Shown here one piece after another: positions 1 through 10,563 of a stretch of 64,000 nucleotides of DNA; the stretch's first letter is position 1; each line of letters starts with the position of its first letter. This DNA comes from Chloroflexota bacterium. Lineage in GTDB: Bacteria > Chloroflexota > Dehalococcoidia > Lucifugimonadales > Lucifugimonadaceae. A program made the position numbers and the translations under genes. The notes under the pieces are model-generated. The model was not told where the DNA came from and ran no database searches. It worked only from the letters and a program-made list of their open reading frames with translations. The DNA is taken from contig PBEM01000009.1 of the NCBI GenBank assembly GCA_002718415.1, forward strand, positions 1 through 64,000, written 5' to 3'.

Positions 1-99
1 GAATCTGTTTCGACCACCGAAGATACTAAGTCAGAGACTGATGTAGATACTACTGAGGAATCTGTTTCGACCACCGAAGATACTAAGTCAGAGACTGAT
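1..99 (+). repeat. 57-bp in-frame tandem repeat (about 1.7 copies), 19-aa unit
   Basis: gaatctgtttcgaccaccgaagatactaagtcagagactgat occurs at 1-42 and again at 58-99. Confidence 0.9.
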
Positions 100-132
100 T
101 CTTCTACAAAAAAAGATGAAAAATCTGGCTAA
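1..132 (+). CDS. C-terminal end of a truncated CDS; acidic Ser/Thr/Glu/Asp-rich repetitive tail
   Basis: Frame 1 reads ESVSTTEDTKSETDVDTTE|ESVSTTEDTKSETDSSTKKDEKSG* with stop TAA at 130-132; no start in window. Confidence 0.7.
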   Translation, partial: ESVSTTEDTKSETDVDTTEESVSTTEDTKSETDSSTKKDEKSG

Positions 133-248
133 TATTAGGAAGTTATTTTTTTATTATTTTAATGTCATAATTACGTTCGTATGATTTTTAGAAAAATAAC
201 TTAAAATAATACTTATAAAAATAATTAATTAAAATTTATTATTGAATC

Positions 249-1427
249 ATGGAAAGTAACAAAATAAATTCTAACAATTCTGAATCAGATTATTTGATCG
301 GACAGAGAAGTATTACTCATAAAGGATTTAAATCAAGATTTGATCTACTTAGGGATAAAAAAAATCAGAATAAACAATCTAGACCATTTTTATATTTAGG
401 ATTTATAATCATATTGATTATAGTCATTATTCCTGTTTATTCTTTTTATTCGACGTATATTAAACCCCCTACAGAAATCGCCTTACGTGTAAATGATAAG
501 GAGTATACAAGAGGAGATGTAGTGGATTATATAAGATTTAATCAGCGTATAACTGAAGATTTGGGTTCTCAATTTGAAATAGGTACTTCTCTTTTTGATG
601 CTTTACAAACTTTACAGGATAATGAAATTGCATATCAATTAGCTCCTCGTTATGGAATAACAGTGGAATCTACTGAAGTAGATGAACATATTGAAAATAT
701 GCTTGGTTATTTTTTTGAAAAAACTATGAATATTGATCAAGAAGAGCAAAAGAATTTTGAAGAATCAAAAAGGCAATTTTTAAATAAAATAGGTTTATCA
801 GAGGAAATTTATAGAGATTTCATAAAAAAAACAATTTTTAAAGAAAGATTAAGAACAGTAGTTGCTGAGACAATTCCAAGAGTCCAATCGCAAGTTCATA
901 TTTATCAGATTACACTTAGAAATCCTGATGATAATTTGATTAGAAAAATAAATAGAGATCTTGATGCAGGTAAACCCATAACCGATATTACTAGTTTATA
1001 TTCGGAAGATCCTAACATAAAAAGAAATAATGGAGAAGTTGGATGGTTTCCTTATGGGGTCGTAACTGATTTAGATTATTTATTTTTTGGGCTAGATTCT
1101 AATGGTGATAGGATTTTGCCTGTTAGAGAACTAAGTCCAATTCAATATGATCAAGAAGATCAATCATATATATTATATATTGTTGAAGAGGTTTCAGAAG
1201 CTAGAGAAATTAGCAACTCAAATCTGGAATCTTTAATCGATAGAGCTTTAGTAATTTTTCTAAATAAAGAGAGAAAAAAGATTGCAGCAGAAGGTGATTT
1301 ATATATGGATCTAAATGATAAGATTTATGGATGGGTCAACAAACAAGTTCAATTATCATCTTTACTTCCTACTCCTAATATAACTGAAGGTGATAATAAT
1401 ATGATTTCTGCAGATCAAATTAGATAA
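249..1427 (+). CDS. membrane-anchored SurA/PpiC-type peptidylprolyl isomerase (foldase)
   Basis: N-terminal TM segment, SurA-N-like region, rotamase-like segment VHIYQITLRNPDD...LYSEDPNIKRNNGEVGWFP. Confidence 0.75.
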   Translation: MESNKINSNNSESDYLIGQRSITHKGFKSRFDLLRDKKNQNKQSRPFLYLGFIIILIIVIIPVYSFYSTYIKPPTEIALRVNDKEYTRGDVVDYIRFNQRITEDLGSQFEIGTSLFDALQTLQDNEIAYQLAPRYGITVESTEVDEHIENMLGYFFEKTMNIDQEEQKNFEESKRQFLNKIGLSEEIYRDFIKKTIFKERLRTVVAETIPRVQSQVHIYQITLRNPDDNLIRKINRDLDAGKPITDITSLYSEDPNIKRNNGEVGWFPYGVVTDLDYLFFGLDSNGDRILPVRELSPIQYDQEDQSYILYIVEEVSEAREISNSNLESLIDRALVIFLNKERKKIAAEGDLYMDLNDKIYGWVNKQVQLSSLLPTPNITEGDNNMISADQIR

Positions 1428-1432
1428 ATATT

Positions 1433-2719
1433 ATGGAGAAAAAAAAGTTAAATATTGGATTGATTGGTTTAGGTGTAATAGGATCAAAAATTTTTGAAAT
1501 AATTACAGATTTAGAATCTCACAACTATAGTAAATTGATAAATGTTAAAACTATAGTCGTAAAAGATTTGTCAAAGAAAAGAAACTTTATATTTAATAAA
1601 ACTAAGATTTCATCAAATATAAATGATATTTTAGACGATGAAGAAATAGATTTAGTTGTTGAAGTAGTAGGTGGAGAAAGTCCTGCATTCGATTATATTT
1701 CCAAATGTTTAAAATCTGGCAAAGATGTAGTAACAGCAAATAAGGAAGTTATGGCTAAAAGAGGATTAGAACTATTAGCTATAGCTAAGAATTCTTCAAC
1801 ACAACTTAGATTTGAAGCTAGTGTAGGTGGAGGTATTCCTATCATTTCATCTTTAAAAAATGATTTTTCATCAAACAAAATAGATGGAATCAGAGCAATT
1901 ATTAATGGAACTACAAATTATATTTTAACCCGTATGTCTAATGAAGGTTTATCTTTTAGGGAAATTCTAAATGATGCTCAGAAATTGGGTTATGCAGAAA
2001 CAGATCCTACTAATGATGTTGAAGGTTTTGATTCTACTTATAAATTGGCAATACTTACAAATTTGGCATTTGGGGCAAAAGTAGAAATCAAGAAGATTTA
2101 TCGTGAAGGTATAACAAATATAAAAAATAAAGAATTTAAGTATGCAAATGAATTAGGTTTTTCTATTAAGTTAATTTCTTCTGTAAAAAAAATCAATAAC
2201 AAATTATTATTACGTGTTCATCCAGCTTTAATCCCGATCGAAATTCCAATGGCAAATGTAAATAGTGTATTAAATATGATTGAGGTTCATGGTAATTTGA
2301 CAGGCCCTTTGTGGTTTCAAGGTGCTGGAGCAGGTCCAGATACAACCTCAAGTGCCCTACTAAATGACATTTTTAGAATAATGGATGGGATTTCAAAATC
2401 TGAGGAAAATAAAACAAAAATTTTTGAAGAAAAATTTAGTTTAATTAATATGGATTATCATAATAGTAAATATTATTTAAGAATTACTATTAAGGATAAA
2501 GCTGGGGTTTTAGCAAGATTATCTAAAATATTAGGTGATAATGGAATTAGTATTCATACTGTTCTTCAGAAAGATACTAATATCGAATTGAAAAATGCTG
2601 AATTGGTAGTGATGACTCATAAGGCACAAGAAAAAATTATGTTAGAGGCAATAAAAAAAATAAAGAAACTTGAAGATCTCGTTACTTTTGACTCATTATT
2701 AAGAGTCGAAGAATATTAA
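1433..2719 (+). CDS. hom: homoserine dehydrogenase with C-terminal ACT domain
   Basis: GLIGLGVIGSK, TANKEVMAKRG, INGTTNYILTRM, C-terminal ACT (YYLRITIKDKAGVLARLSKILGDNGISI). Confidence 0.95.
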   Translation: MEKKKLNIGLIGLGVIGSKIFEIITDLESHNYSKLINVKTIVVKDLSKKRNFIFNKTKISSNINDILDDEEIDLVVEVVGGESPAFDYISKCLKSGKDVVTANKEVMAKRGLELLAIAKNSSTQLRFEASVGGGIPIISSLKNDFSSNKIDGIRAIINGTTNYILTRMSNEGLSFREILNDAQKLGYAETDPTNDVEGFDSTYKLAILTNLAFGAKVEIKKIYREGITNIKNKEFKYANELGFSIKLISSVKKINNKLLLRVHPALIPIEIPMANVNSVLNMIEVHGNLTGPLWFQGAGAGPDTTSSALLNDIFRIMDGISKSEENKTKIFEEKFSLINMDYHNSKYYLRITIKDKAGVLARLSKILGDNGISIHTVLQKDTNIELKNAELVVMTHKAQEKIMLEAIKKIKKLEDLVTFDSLLRVEEY

Positions 2720-2732
2720 TAATGGAGTAATT

Positions 2733-3791
2733 TTGCCTATTTTCAAGCCACTTTTATCTAAATATAAAGAATTTTTACCTGTAGGTAAAAATACTCCTCT
2801 TATTACATTAGGTGAAGGTGCTACTCCTTTAGTTCAGTCTTTAAATATAGGACCATCTTTAGGATGCAAAAATCTATACTTTAAATTGGAAGGTTGTAAT
2901 CCTACAGGATCATTTAAGGATCGTGGAATGGTACTAGCTGTAGCAAAAGCATTAGAAAAAGATAAAAAAAAGATTGTTTGCGCTTCAACAGGAAATACTA
3001 GTGCTTCTGCTTCTGCTTATGGAGCTAGATATGGTCTTGAAGCTATAATAATTGTACCTTCTGTAGAAATTGCTTTAGGCAAAATTGTTCAAGCTATGGC
3101 GTACGGAGCGAAAATTATTGCCATAGAAGGTAATTTTGATCAGGCGTTATCAATTGTTCGCTCTATAGTGGAAAAAATGGATATTGAATTAGTAAATTCG
3201 ATAAATCCATATCGTATAGAAGGTCAAAAAACCGGTTCATTTGAAATAATTGATGAAATGGGAAATAATCCAGATATTTTATGTATTCCAGTAGGTAATG
3301 CAGGTAATATTACCGCTTATTGGAAGGGATTTAAGGAATATTATGAAATTGGTAAATCTGAATCTTTACCTAAACTGATGGGATTTCAAGCTTCTGGATC
3401 TGCCCCTATAGTAAAAGGAACAAAAATCGAAAATCCTCAAACATTAGCTACTGCTATAAGAATAGGTAATCCTGCTAGTTGGCAAGGAGCTTTGAAAGCT
3501 AGGGATGAATCTAATGGTTTAATAGATATGGTTACAGATGAAGAGATTATTCAATCTTATCTTAAGTTAACTCGTGAAGAAGGTATATTTTGTGAACCAG
3601 CATCTGCTGCTTCTCTTGCAGGTTTAATAAAATTAGTTAATGATGGAGAGGATATTTCTAATAAATCTGTTGTTTGCGTCCTTACAGGAAATGGACTGAA
3701 AGATCCAGAAACCGTTCAAAAAAAATCAGAAACTAAAATAGAAACTATAGATCCTAATGTAGAAAAAATCTTCGAATTATTAGATGACTAA
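2733..3791 (+). CDS. thrC: threonine synthase (TTG start)
   Basis: PLP motif GSFKDRGM; TPLITLGEGATPLV; follows hom. Confidence 0.93.
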   Translation: MPIFKPLLSKYKEFLPVGKNTPLITLGEGATPLVQSLNIGPSLGCKNLYFKLEGCNPTGSFKDRGMVLAVAKALEKDKKKIVCASTGNTSASASAYGARYGLEAIIIVPSVEIALGKIVQAMAYGAKIIAIEGNFDQALSIVRSIVEKMDIELVNSINPYRIEGQKTGSFEIIDEMGNNPDILCIPVGNAGNITAYWKGFKEYYEIGKSESLPKLMGFQASGSAPIVKGTKIENPQTLATAIRIGNPASWQGALKARDESNGLIDMVTDEEIIQSYLKLTREEGIFCEPASAASLAGLIKLVNDGEDISNKSVVCVLTGNGLKDPETVQKKSETKIETIDPNVEKIFELLDD

Positions 3792-4794
3792 TAAAAATAT
3801 AGTATTAAATACTAATAAAAATCTTCAAGAGTTGTCATGGGATCAAATTTCAGATCAATGGGATGAAGTTTTTAATTCTTTTGATGGTAATCGTTTTTTT
3901 CAATCACAAATAGTAAAAAATATTTGGAAGAAAAATTTTGGTAAAGATAGTAAGTATAAAATTTTTGTAGTTTCCGATACTAATAATAAAATAATTTCAC
4001 CATTTAAAATAAACAAAAATAAATATACTTTTATAGGATCCAAGGATTTATTTGATTATCAGGATTTAATTTATTCAGGTCATAATGGTATTGATGAATT
4101 ATTAGAAACGTTAGTTATCTTTCTCTCGAATGATTTAAGTATAAATGAATTAGAATTAGATTCTATTCCTACCTCATCACCCACAATAGAAAAGATTACA
4201 GTCTATTTAAAAAAATATAATTGGGATGTTGAAATCTCTTTGGAAGATGTCTCTCCAAGGATAATATTACCTGAAACATTTGAAGAATATTTATCTTCGT
4301 TAAATAAAAAAAACAGACATGAAATTAGAAGAAAATTAAGACGTTTGAATAAGATAGAATCTGTAAAATCCTATGAATTTTCAGATAAAAAAGATATTAA
4401 AGAAAATATGGGAGAATTTTTTAGACTACTCAGGAAGAGTACACCTGATAAAAATAATTTTATGACTGTAAATAGAGAAAATTTTTTTAGAGATATATCT
4501 ATAAATATGTCAAAATTAGGAAGTACCAGGTTACGATTTCTAGAAGTGGATAACAAAAAAGTGGCAACTTCATTGAGTTTTTTAAAGGATAAGGTTAAGT
4601 ATTTATATAATAGTGGTTATGACCCTGAATATAGTGATTTATCAGTAGGTGTTTTAAATCATGTTTTATCAATACAACATTCAATATTGGAAAATCACTT
4701 AATTTTTGATTTTATGAGGGGGGATGAGGTTTATAAATATAGATTAGGTGGTGTTGACGAAACTGTTAGCAAAGTACTTGCAAAAAAAAGATAG
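3784..4794 (+). CDS. GNAT/FemAB-like (CelD/BcsL-type) acetyltransferase family protein
   Basis: NKKNRHEIRRKLRRL ... DNKKVATSLSFLKDKVKYLYNSGYDPEYSDLSVGVLN typical of Acetyltransf_6/CelD-type proteins. Confidence 0.65.
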   Translation: MTNKNIVLNTNKNLQELSWDQISDQWDEVFNSFDGNRFFQSQIVKNIWKKNFGKDSKYKIFVVSDTNNKIISPFKINKNKYTFIGSKDLFDYQDLIYSGHNGIDELLETLVIFLSNDLSINELELDSIPTSSPTIEKITVYLKKYNWDVEISLEDVSPRIILPETFEEYLSSLNKKNRHEIRRKLRRLNKIESVKSYEFSDKKDIKENMGEFFRLLRKSTPDKNNFMTVNRENFFRDISINMSKLGSTRLRFLEVDNKKVATSLSFLKDKVKYLYNSGYDPEYSDLSVGVLNHVLSIQHSILENHLIFDFMRGDEVYKYRLGGVDETVSKVLAKKR

Positions 4795-4796
4795 AT

Positions 4797-5972
4797 ATGA
4801 AACTTGCCGTAATTAGTGTACATGGTTGTCCAGTAAGACAAATAGGTTTAGGTAGTGCAGGAGGGATGAATGTTTTTTTATTGGAATCATCAAAAATAAT
4901 TTCTGATTTAGATGTGAATGTGGATATCTATACTAGACATCATGATATTAAAGATCCAGAAATAATTCAACTTACACCTAATGTTAGGGTGATTCATATA
5001 AAAGCTGGAGGATTTGATATCGATAAAGAATCTATATATCCTTTACTCCCTAATTTTGCTGAAAAAATCAATTTATATTCTAATGAAAATCATCTTAAAT
5101 ATGATCTTATTAGCTCTCATTATTGGTTATCGGGATTGGTAGGAAATATATTAAGTAAATCTTGGAAATTAAATCACGTTATTATGTTCCATACATTGTC
5201 TTTAATAAAAGAAGATTATATTAAATCAAAAACTTCAATTTTAGATAGAAAAAATGGAGAACTTCAGGCAATAGAAAATAGTGATGGAATACTTGTTTGG
5301 TCAGAAAACGAAAAGCAATCAATAATTGATAAATATTCTGCTAAATCTTCAAAAATAAAAATAATTAGGCCAGGTGTGTATTCAGAACTTTTTAATCGAA
5401 ATTTTATAAAAAAAAATCATGACTCGAATAATATTAGTATACTTTTTGTAGGCAGATTAGAACCATTGAAAGGTATTGAAACTGTTATTAAAGCAATTGC
5501 AGAATTAAATGATATAGATATTAAACTAAACATAGCTGGAGGAGATGCGGAAGAGGGAGAAACGCTTAGGCTAAAAAATATTGCGTTGAAATATAATATT
5601 ATGGATAGAATAAAGTTTTTAGGAGTGATTAATAGAAAATTATTACCAAAATTATATAAAGAACATGATATTTTAATTATGCCATCATACTACGAAAGTC
5701 TTGGCCTTTCAGCTCTTGAAGCCCAATCTAGTGGTTTGCCTGTTATAGCATCAGATGTAGGTGGGATTTCTGAAGTAGTTATTAATAATGAAACGGGTTT
5801 TTTGGTTTATCCTGCGGATAATTTTGCTAAATATGCTGAAAAGATAAGGATTTTATCTAAAGATCATAATTTAAGGAAATCATTTGGGAATAATGCTAGA
5901 AGACATGCTAAAACTTTTGATTGGAAAATAGTTGGGCCAAGGTTAGTAGATGTATACAATTCATTTATCTGA
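4797..5972 (+). CDS. family 4 glycosyltransferase (MshA-like)
   Basis: GSAGGMNVFLLE, YDLISSHYWLSGLVG, ILFVGRLEPLKGIE, MPSYYESLGLSALEAQSSGLPVIASDVGG. Confidence 0.85.
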   Translation: MKLAVISVHGCPVRQIGLGSAGGMNVFLLESSKIISDLDVNVDIYTRHHDIKDPEIIQLTPNVRVIHIKAGGFDIDKESIYPLLPNFAEKINLYSNENHLKYDLISSHYWLSGLVGNILSKSWKLNHVIMFHTLSLIKEDYIKSKTSILDRKNGELQAIENSDGILVWSENEKQSIIDKYSAKSSKIKIIRPGVYSELFNRNFIKKNHDSNNISILFVGRLEPLKGIETVIKAIAELNDIDIKLNIAGGDAEEGETLRLKNIALKYNIMDRIKFLGVINRKLLPKLYKEHDILIMPSYYESLGLSALEAQSSGLPVIASDVGGISEVVINNETGFLVYPADNFAKYAEKIRILSKDHNLRKSFGNNARRHAKTFDWKIVGPRLVDVYNSFI

Positions 5973-5974
5973 GA

Positions 5975-6883
5975 TTATTTTTCCCACCAAATTATTTCCC
6001 CGGTTTTATAAAAGTTAAATTTTTTATATATAGATATAGCGCTACGATTCTCTGAATCTACATCAAGAATAACTTCTACAACACCTTTTTGTTTTAAAAT
6101 AGAGATCCCATTTTCTAGTGCCAATTTTCCTATACCTTTTTTTCTGAACTCTTCATCGATTCCTATCATAGAAATTTTTCCTAACATATGGTCTTTCTCT
6201 CCTAAAATCGATAAAGTTAAGAATCCGGCTATTTTATTTCCATTTAATATTAATAAAAAATTAAAATCTTCATGATTAAAATCATTAATCGTATTTGGGG
6301 CGAATCCCCAATGAGTATTAAAAATTCTATTTTTTGTATTTGTAAACTCTTGTATTTCGTTTTCTTTAACAATTTCTTTTAAGATTAATGTTTTATGAGA
6401 CGAAGAAATTATAGTGTTTTCTATTTTAGTATTCATTTTTAGATACTTACGTACTTTTCTTAATTTCAAATAATTAAGATCGATGTTATTTAGTGATGTT
6501 TTTTGATGAATCGGGACATGGATATTTTTAGATTTATAAACTTTTCTTTTCGAATAAATTTTCAACATTTTATCGATCAAAAATTTAGTATATTCTATTT
6601 TTTTTGCACCAATTGATACAATTATTCTGTTAATCTTTTCTTCTTCTTCTATTAATGTATATCCTAATATATTTGATTTATTTTTTAGTAAATATATTTC
6701 AAATGAAGAACAATTATGAAAATTGGCTATTATTTTAGAAATAATTTTTTGATTATTTGGCCAATCGCGATGCCCATGTGCACCAATACTAAATATGAAA
6801 TTACTTAATTCATCAATTTCGTTATTAGTAAGTAGTATTAAATTATTTTTGTCATTAGTCATAATTAATAATAAAAATTTCAA
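5975..6883 (-). CDS. GNAT-family N-acetyltransferase, tandem-GNAT/MshD-like architecture
   Basis: C-terminal GNAT motif IGIDEEFRKKGIGKLALENGISILKQKG...DSENRSAISIYKKFNFYKTG; N-terminal half resembles a degenerate second GNAT. Confidence 0.7.
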   Translation of the reverse strand: MKFLLLIMTNDKNNLILLTNNEIDELSNFIFSIGAHGHRDWPNNQKIISKIIANFHNCSSFEIYLLKNKSNILGYTLIEEEEKINRIIVSIGAKKIEYTKFLIDKMLKIYSKRKVYKSKNIHVPIHQKTSLNNIDLNYLKLRKVRKYLKMNTKIENTIISSSHKTLILKEIVKENEIQEFTNTKNRIFNTHWGFAPNTINDFNHEDFNFLLILNGNKIAGFLTLSILGEKDHMLGKISMIGIDEEFRKKGIGKLALENGISILKQKGVVEVILDVDSENRSAISIYKKFNFYKTGEIIWWEK

Positions 6884-6941
6884 GTATTAAACATTTCATG
6901 AACATGAACATTTAAATATGAGTTATAATTATATAAAAATT

Positions 6942-7168
6942 AAACGCTGAGAATGATAGTATTAGCATCTTGTGCTTACTTAGAGAGCTGTGTTTGCTGC
7001 AAACAGTTAAGTATGATTTGTGAACTCGATCAGGAGTGGTTGATCTGAATTTTAGTAAGATCGGACGTTTATGGTACGTTATAGCCATAAAATTAAGAGG
7101 CTTGTAAATCAGGCAATAAAGGTGGTACCGCGAGTATATCTCGTCCTTTTTATGGACGGGATTTTTAT
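6942..7168 (+). promoter_or_regulatory. T-box riboswitch leader of the ilv-leu operon; candidate specifier CUC (Leu) at 7025-7027
   Basis: Canonical T-box aaaggtggtaccgcg (7118-7132); Stem I distal elements AGAGAG...GCTGCAA; GAACTCG specifier-loop-like sequence flanked by TGAT/ATCA pairing; intrinsic terminator immediately 3'; upstream of ilvB. Confidence 0.93.
7138..7168 (+). terminator. intrinsic terminator of the T-box leader
   Basis: atctcgtcc/ggacgggat 9-bp stem (one G-T wobble) followed by a T-rich tract. Confidence 0.9.
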
Positions 7169-7212
7169 TTTAATAAATATTAAAATTAATTTAGAGTTTT
7201 TGGAGAACTGTA

Positions 7213-8895
7213 ATGTCGAAACAATATACCGGAGCTGAAATAGTTTGTAGAGCACTAATAAATGAAGGTGTTGATGTAGTATTTGGTTTACCAGGTGGCG
7301 CAGTTCTACCTCTATATGGAGTTTTATCTCAATTTCCAGAAATTAATCATATTTTAGTTAGACATGAACAAGGTGCTGCTCATGCTGCAGATGCATATTC
7401 GAGATCTACTGATAAAGTAGGTGTCGCTTTTGCTACTTCTGGCCCTGGTGCTACCAACTTGATAACTGGGCTAGCTACTGCAATGATGGATTCAGCTCCA
7501 ATGGTAGCTATAACAGGACAGGTTGGCAGATCTGCAATTGGTACAGACGCATTTCAAGAAACAGATATTACAGGGGCTACTCTACCAGTTACCAAACATA
7601 ATTATTTAGTTATGAATGCATCAGATATAGGAGATGTTATTCATGAAGCATTTTATATAGCTAAAACTGGAAGACCAGGACCGGTTTTAATAGATATTCC
7701 TAAAGATGTTTTTACAGAAAAGTCTTATTATAATGGTAGAAATGAAATTTCCATACCAGGATATAAAATACCTTCAAAAACTACTAAGAATAAAATTGAT
7801 GAAGCTGTAGCTTTAATTGAAAAATCTAAGAGACCTGTAATTTTAGCAGGTCATGGGGTTATAATTTCTAAGGCATTTTCTCAATTAAAAGAATTTAGTG
7901 AGAAATCCCAAATTCCAGTTGTTACAACTTTATTAGGGATTTCTAGTTTTCCCGAAGATCATATACTTTCCTGTGGTTTTCCTGGTATGCATGGAATGGC
8001 ATACGCTAGTCTTATATTGGATCAAAGTGATTTAATAATAGGGATTGGTACTCGATTTGATGATAGGATTGTTGGAGATCCGAAAAGATTTTCAACTAAA
8101 TCTAAAAAAATTCATATTGATATAGATGCTTCTGAAATTGGAAAAACTATCAAGGTTGATGTCCCTATAATTGGAAATATTATAGATGTATTAAATCAGA
8201 TTAATCCTGAATTATCGAAAAATTTAAGACCGGAGTGGTTAGATACAGTATCAAAATTGAAAGTAAATCATCCATCATTAGAAATACCTAATTCTGACCA
8301 TTTACTTGGGCAAAGTGTAGTTAAGGCTTTATCAGAAATTACTCAAGGTAATGCGATAATATGTTCAGGAGTTGGGCAACATCAAATGTGGGCTGCTCAA
8401 CATTATAAATTTATTCAACCTAACTCATGGATTTCTTCTGGAGGGTTAGGAACAATGGGTTATGAAGTTCCATCTGCTATAGGGGCACAAGTTGGAAATC
8501 CTGATAAACTTGTTTGGTCAATTTGTGGGGATGGAGGTTTTCAAATGACTATGATGGAATTAGCTACAGCTAAAGAAAATAATCTTCCTGTTAAATATGC
8601 AATTTTAAATAACAATCATTTGGGGATGATTACCCAATGGCAAGGTTTATTTTATAATGAAGATTATCAAGCCGAAACTTATACTGGTAATCCGGATTTT
8701 GTTAAATTGGCTGAATCTTATGGGATAAAAGGCCTGCGGGTAGATAATAAAGATGATTTATTTGATGTCATAAAAGTAGCTAATTCTCATTCTGGTCCTG
8801 TAGTAGTAGATTTTGTAATAAAAAAAGTTGATAATGTATATCCTATGATACCTGCTGGCCAAAGTGTTTCAGAATTAATTGGGGAGAATATTTAA
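7213..8895 (+). CDS. ilvB: acetolactate synthase large subunit
   Basis: RHEQGAAHAADAYSRST, GPGATNLITGLATAMMDSAPMVAITGQV, ThDP motif GDGGFQMTMMELATAKENNLPVKYAILNN; adjacent ilvN. Confidence 0.97.
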   Translation: MSKQYTGAEIVCRALINEGVDVVFGLPGGAVLPLYGVLSQFPEINHILVRHEQGAAHAADAYSRSTDKVGVAFATSGPGATNLITGLATAMMDSAPMVAITGQVGRSAIGTDAFQETDITGATLPVTKHNYLVMNASDIGDVIHEAFYIAKTGRPGPVLIDIPKDVFTEKSYYNGRNEISIPGYKIPSKTTKNKIDEAVALIEKSKRPVILAGHGVIISKAFSQLKEFSEKSQIPVVTTLLGISSFPEDHILSCGFPGMHGMAYASLILDQSDLIIGIGTRFDDRIVGDPKRFSTKSKKIHIDIDASEIGKTIKVDVPIIGNIIDVLNQINPELSKNLRPEWLDTVSKLKVNHPSLEIPNSDHLLGQSVVKALSEITQGNAIICSGVGQHQMWAAQHYKFIQPNSWISSGGLGTMGYEVPSAIGAQVGNPDKLVWSICGDGGFQMTMMELATAKENNLPVKYAILNNNHLGMITQWQGLFYNEDYQAETYTGNPDFVKLAESYGIKGLRVDNKDDLFDVIKVANSHSGPVVVDFVIKKVDNVYPMIPAGQSVSELIGENI

Positions 8896-9479
8896 TGTCT
8901 TCTAATAAAAATCAACGTACCATAACTTCTTTAGTTCAAGATAGACCAGGTGTACTTTCAAGAATCTCAGGATTATTTCGAAGAAGAGGATTTAATATTG
9001 CTAGTTTAGCAGTAGGTTCTTCAGAAGAACCAGGATTATCTAGAATGACTTTTGTAGTTGAAGGTTCAGCTACTTCACTAAAAAGTGTTGCTGAACAGTT
9101 AGATAAATTAATTGAGGTAGTTGAAGCTAAGGATATTACCGATAAAAATATTGTTTGGAGAGAACTTGCTTTGATTAAAGTTTCTTCAAATGAAAAAACC
9201 AGGAGTGAAATATTAGACTTAGCAAAAATTTTTAGAGTGAACATTATAGATATTGGAGTTTCAAGTCTCACTATGGAAATTACTGGAGGTAAAGAGAAAA
9301 TTGACTCTTTGATTGAATTATTACGTAAATTTGACATTAAAGAAGTTATAAGAACAGGTAGAGTAGCTACATTAAGAGGAACTTTAATTGAAGGAAGGCC
9401 AGATGGAGAGTATAAATCTCATTCAGGTGCTAATATTCAGAATGATTCTGAAGAAATATACGAGAGCGGAAGTGTATAA
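8895..9479 (+). CDS. ilvN: acetolactate synthase small regulatory subunit
   Basis: ACT domain TITSLVQDRPGVLSRISGLFRRRGFNIASLAVG. Confidence 0.96.
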   Translation: MSSNKNQRTITSLVQDRPGVLSRISGLFRRRGFNIASLAVGSSEEPGLSRMTFVVEGSATSLKSVAEQLDKLIEVVEAKDITDKNIVWRELALIKVSSNEKTRSEILDLAKIFRVNIIDIGVSSLTMEITGGKEKIDSLIELLRKFDIKEVIRTGRVATLRGTLIEGRPDGEYKSHSGANIQNDSEEIYESGSV

Positions 9480-9524
9480 AATTTATATTTTAAATAATTA
9501 TTAATAAGTTTAGGAGAAAAAATT

Positions 9525-10523
9525 ATGGCGATATTATATTATGACAAAGACATTGATGATTCTATTTTAGTAGACAAAACTATAGCTGTTTTAGGATATG
9601 GTTCTCAAGGACATGCTCATGCACAGAACTTAAAGGATAATGGATATAATGTTGTTATAGGTTTGTATGAAGGTAGTAAAAGTAAATCCAAAGCTGAAAA
9701 TGATGGTTTTGAAGTATTATCTAATTCAGACGCTACTAAAAAGGCTGATTTAATTTCTTTTTGTTTACCTGATACAGTTCAAGGAAAAGTATATAAAGAG
9801 GAAGTTTTACCTAACTTAAGACCAGGACAAACACTATTATTTGCACATGGATTTACAATATTGTATGAACAAATAAATCCTCCAAAAAATATTGATGTGG
9901 TAATGATAGCTCCTAAGGCTCCTGGACATAGAGTAAGAGCTGTTTTTGAAAGAGGTTTGGGTGTTCCATGCCTAGTAGCAGTGGATAATGATTTTTCAGG
10001 GAATGCCAAAAACACTGCTTTAGCATATGGTAAAGGAGTAGGAGGAGGGCGTGCAGGTATTTTAGAGACAACATTTAAAGAAGAAACTGAGACTGATTTA
10101 TTTGGTGAACAAGCAGTTTTATGTGGAGGTGTAACCGAGTTAATTAAAGCTGGATTTGAAGTTTTAATTGAAGCTGGATACGAACCTGAATCTGCTTATT
10201 TTGAAGTTTTACATGAATTGAAACTTATAGTCGATTTGATTTATCAGGGTGGTTTGGGATACATGAGATATTCTGTTAGTGAGACAGCGGAATATGGTGA
10301 TTATACTAGAGGCCCTAAGGTAATTGATGATAATGTGAAAGAGAATATGAGAGCTATTTTAAAACAAATTCAATCTGGGGAATTTGCAAAAGAATGGATC
10401 GCTGAAAATGATGAAGGTTTACATAGATTTAATCATCTAAGAAAACAAAACGAAAAACACCCTGTAGAAAAAGTAGGTAAGGAACTTAGAGATATGATGC
10501 CTTGGTTGGAATCTACTACTTAG
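9525..10523 (+). CDS. ilvC: ketol-acid reductoisomerase
   Basis: [50 protein letters not shown]. Confidence 0.97.
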   Translation: MAILYYDKDIDDSILVDKTIAVLGYGSQGHAHAQNLKDNGYNVVIGLYEGSKSKSKAENDGFEVLSNSDATKKADLISFCLPDTVQGKVYKEEVLPNLRPGQTLLFAHGFTILYEQINPPKNIDVVMIAPKAPGHRVRAVFERGLGVPCLVAVDNDFSGNAKNTALAYGKGVGGGRAGILETTFKEETETDLFGEQAVLCGGVTELIKAGFEVLIEAGYEPESAYFEVLHELKLIVDLIYQGGLGYMRYSVSETAEYGDYTRGPKVIDDNVKENMRAILKQIQSGEFAKEWIAENDEGLHRFNHLRKQNEKHPVEKVGKELRDMMPWLESTT

Positions 10524-10563
10524 TGGGAAATAATTTTTTTTATAAGAGTATTTATTAGAATAT

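Noticed and set aside
8936-9337. 133-aa antisense ORF
   Set aside because: Antisense of ilvN; no recognisable motifs.
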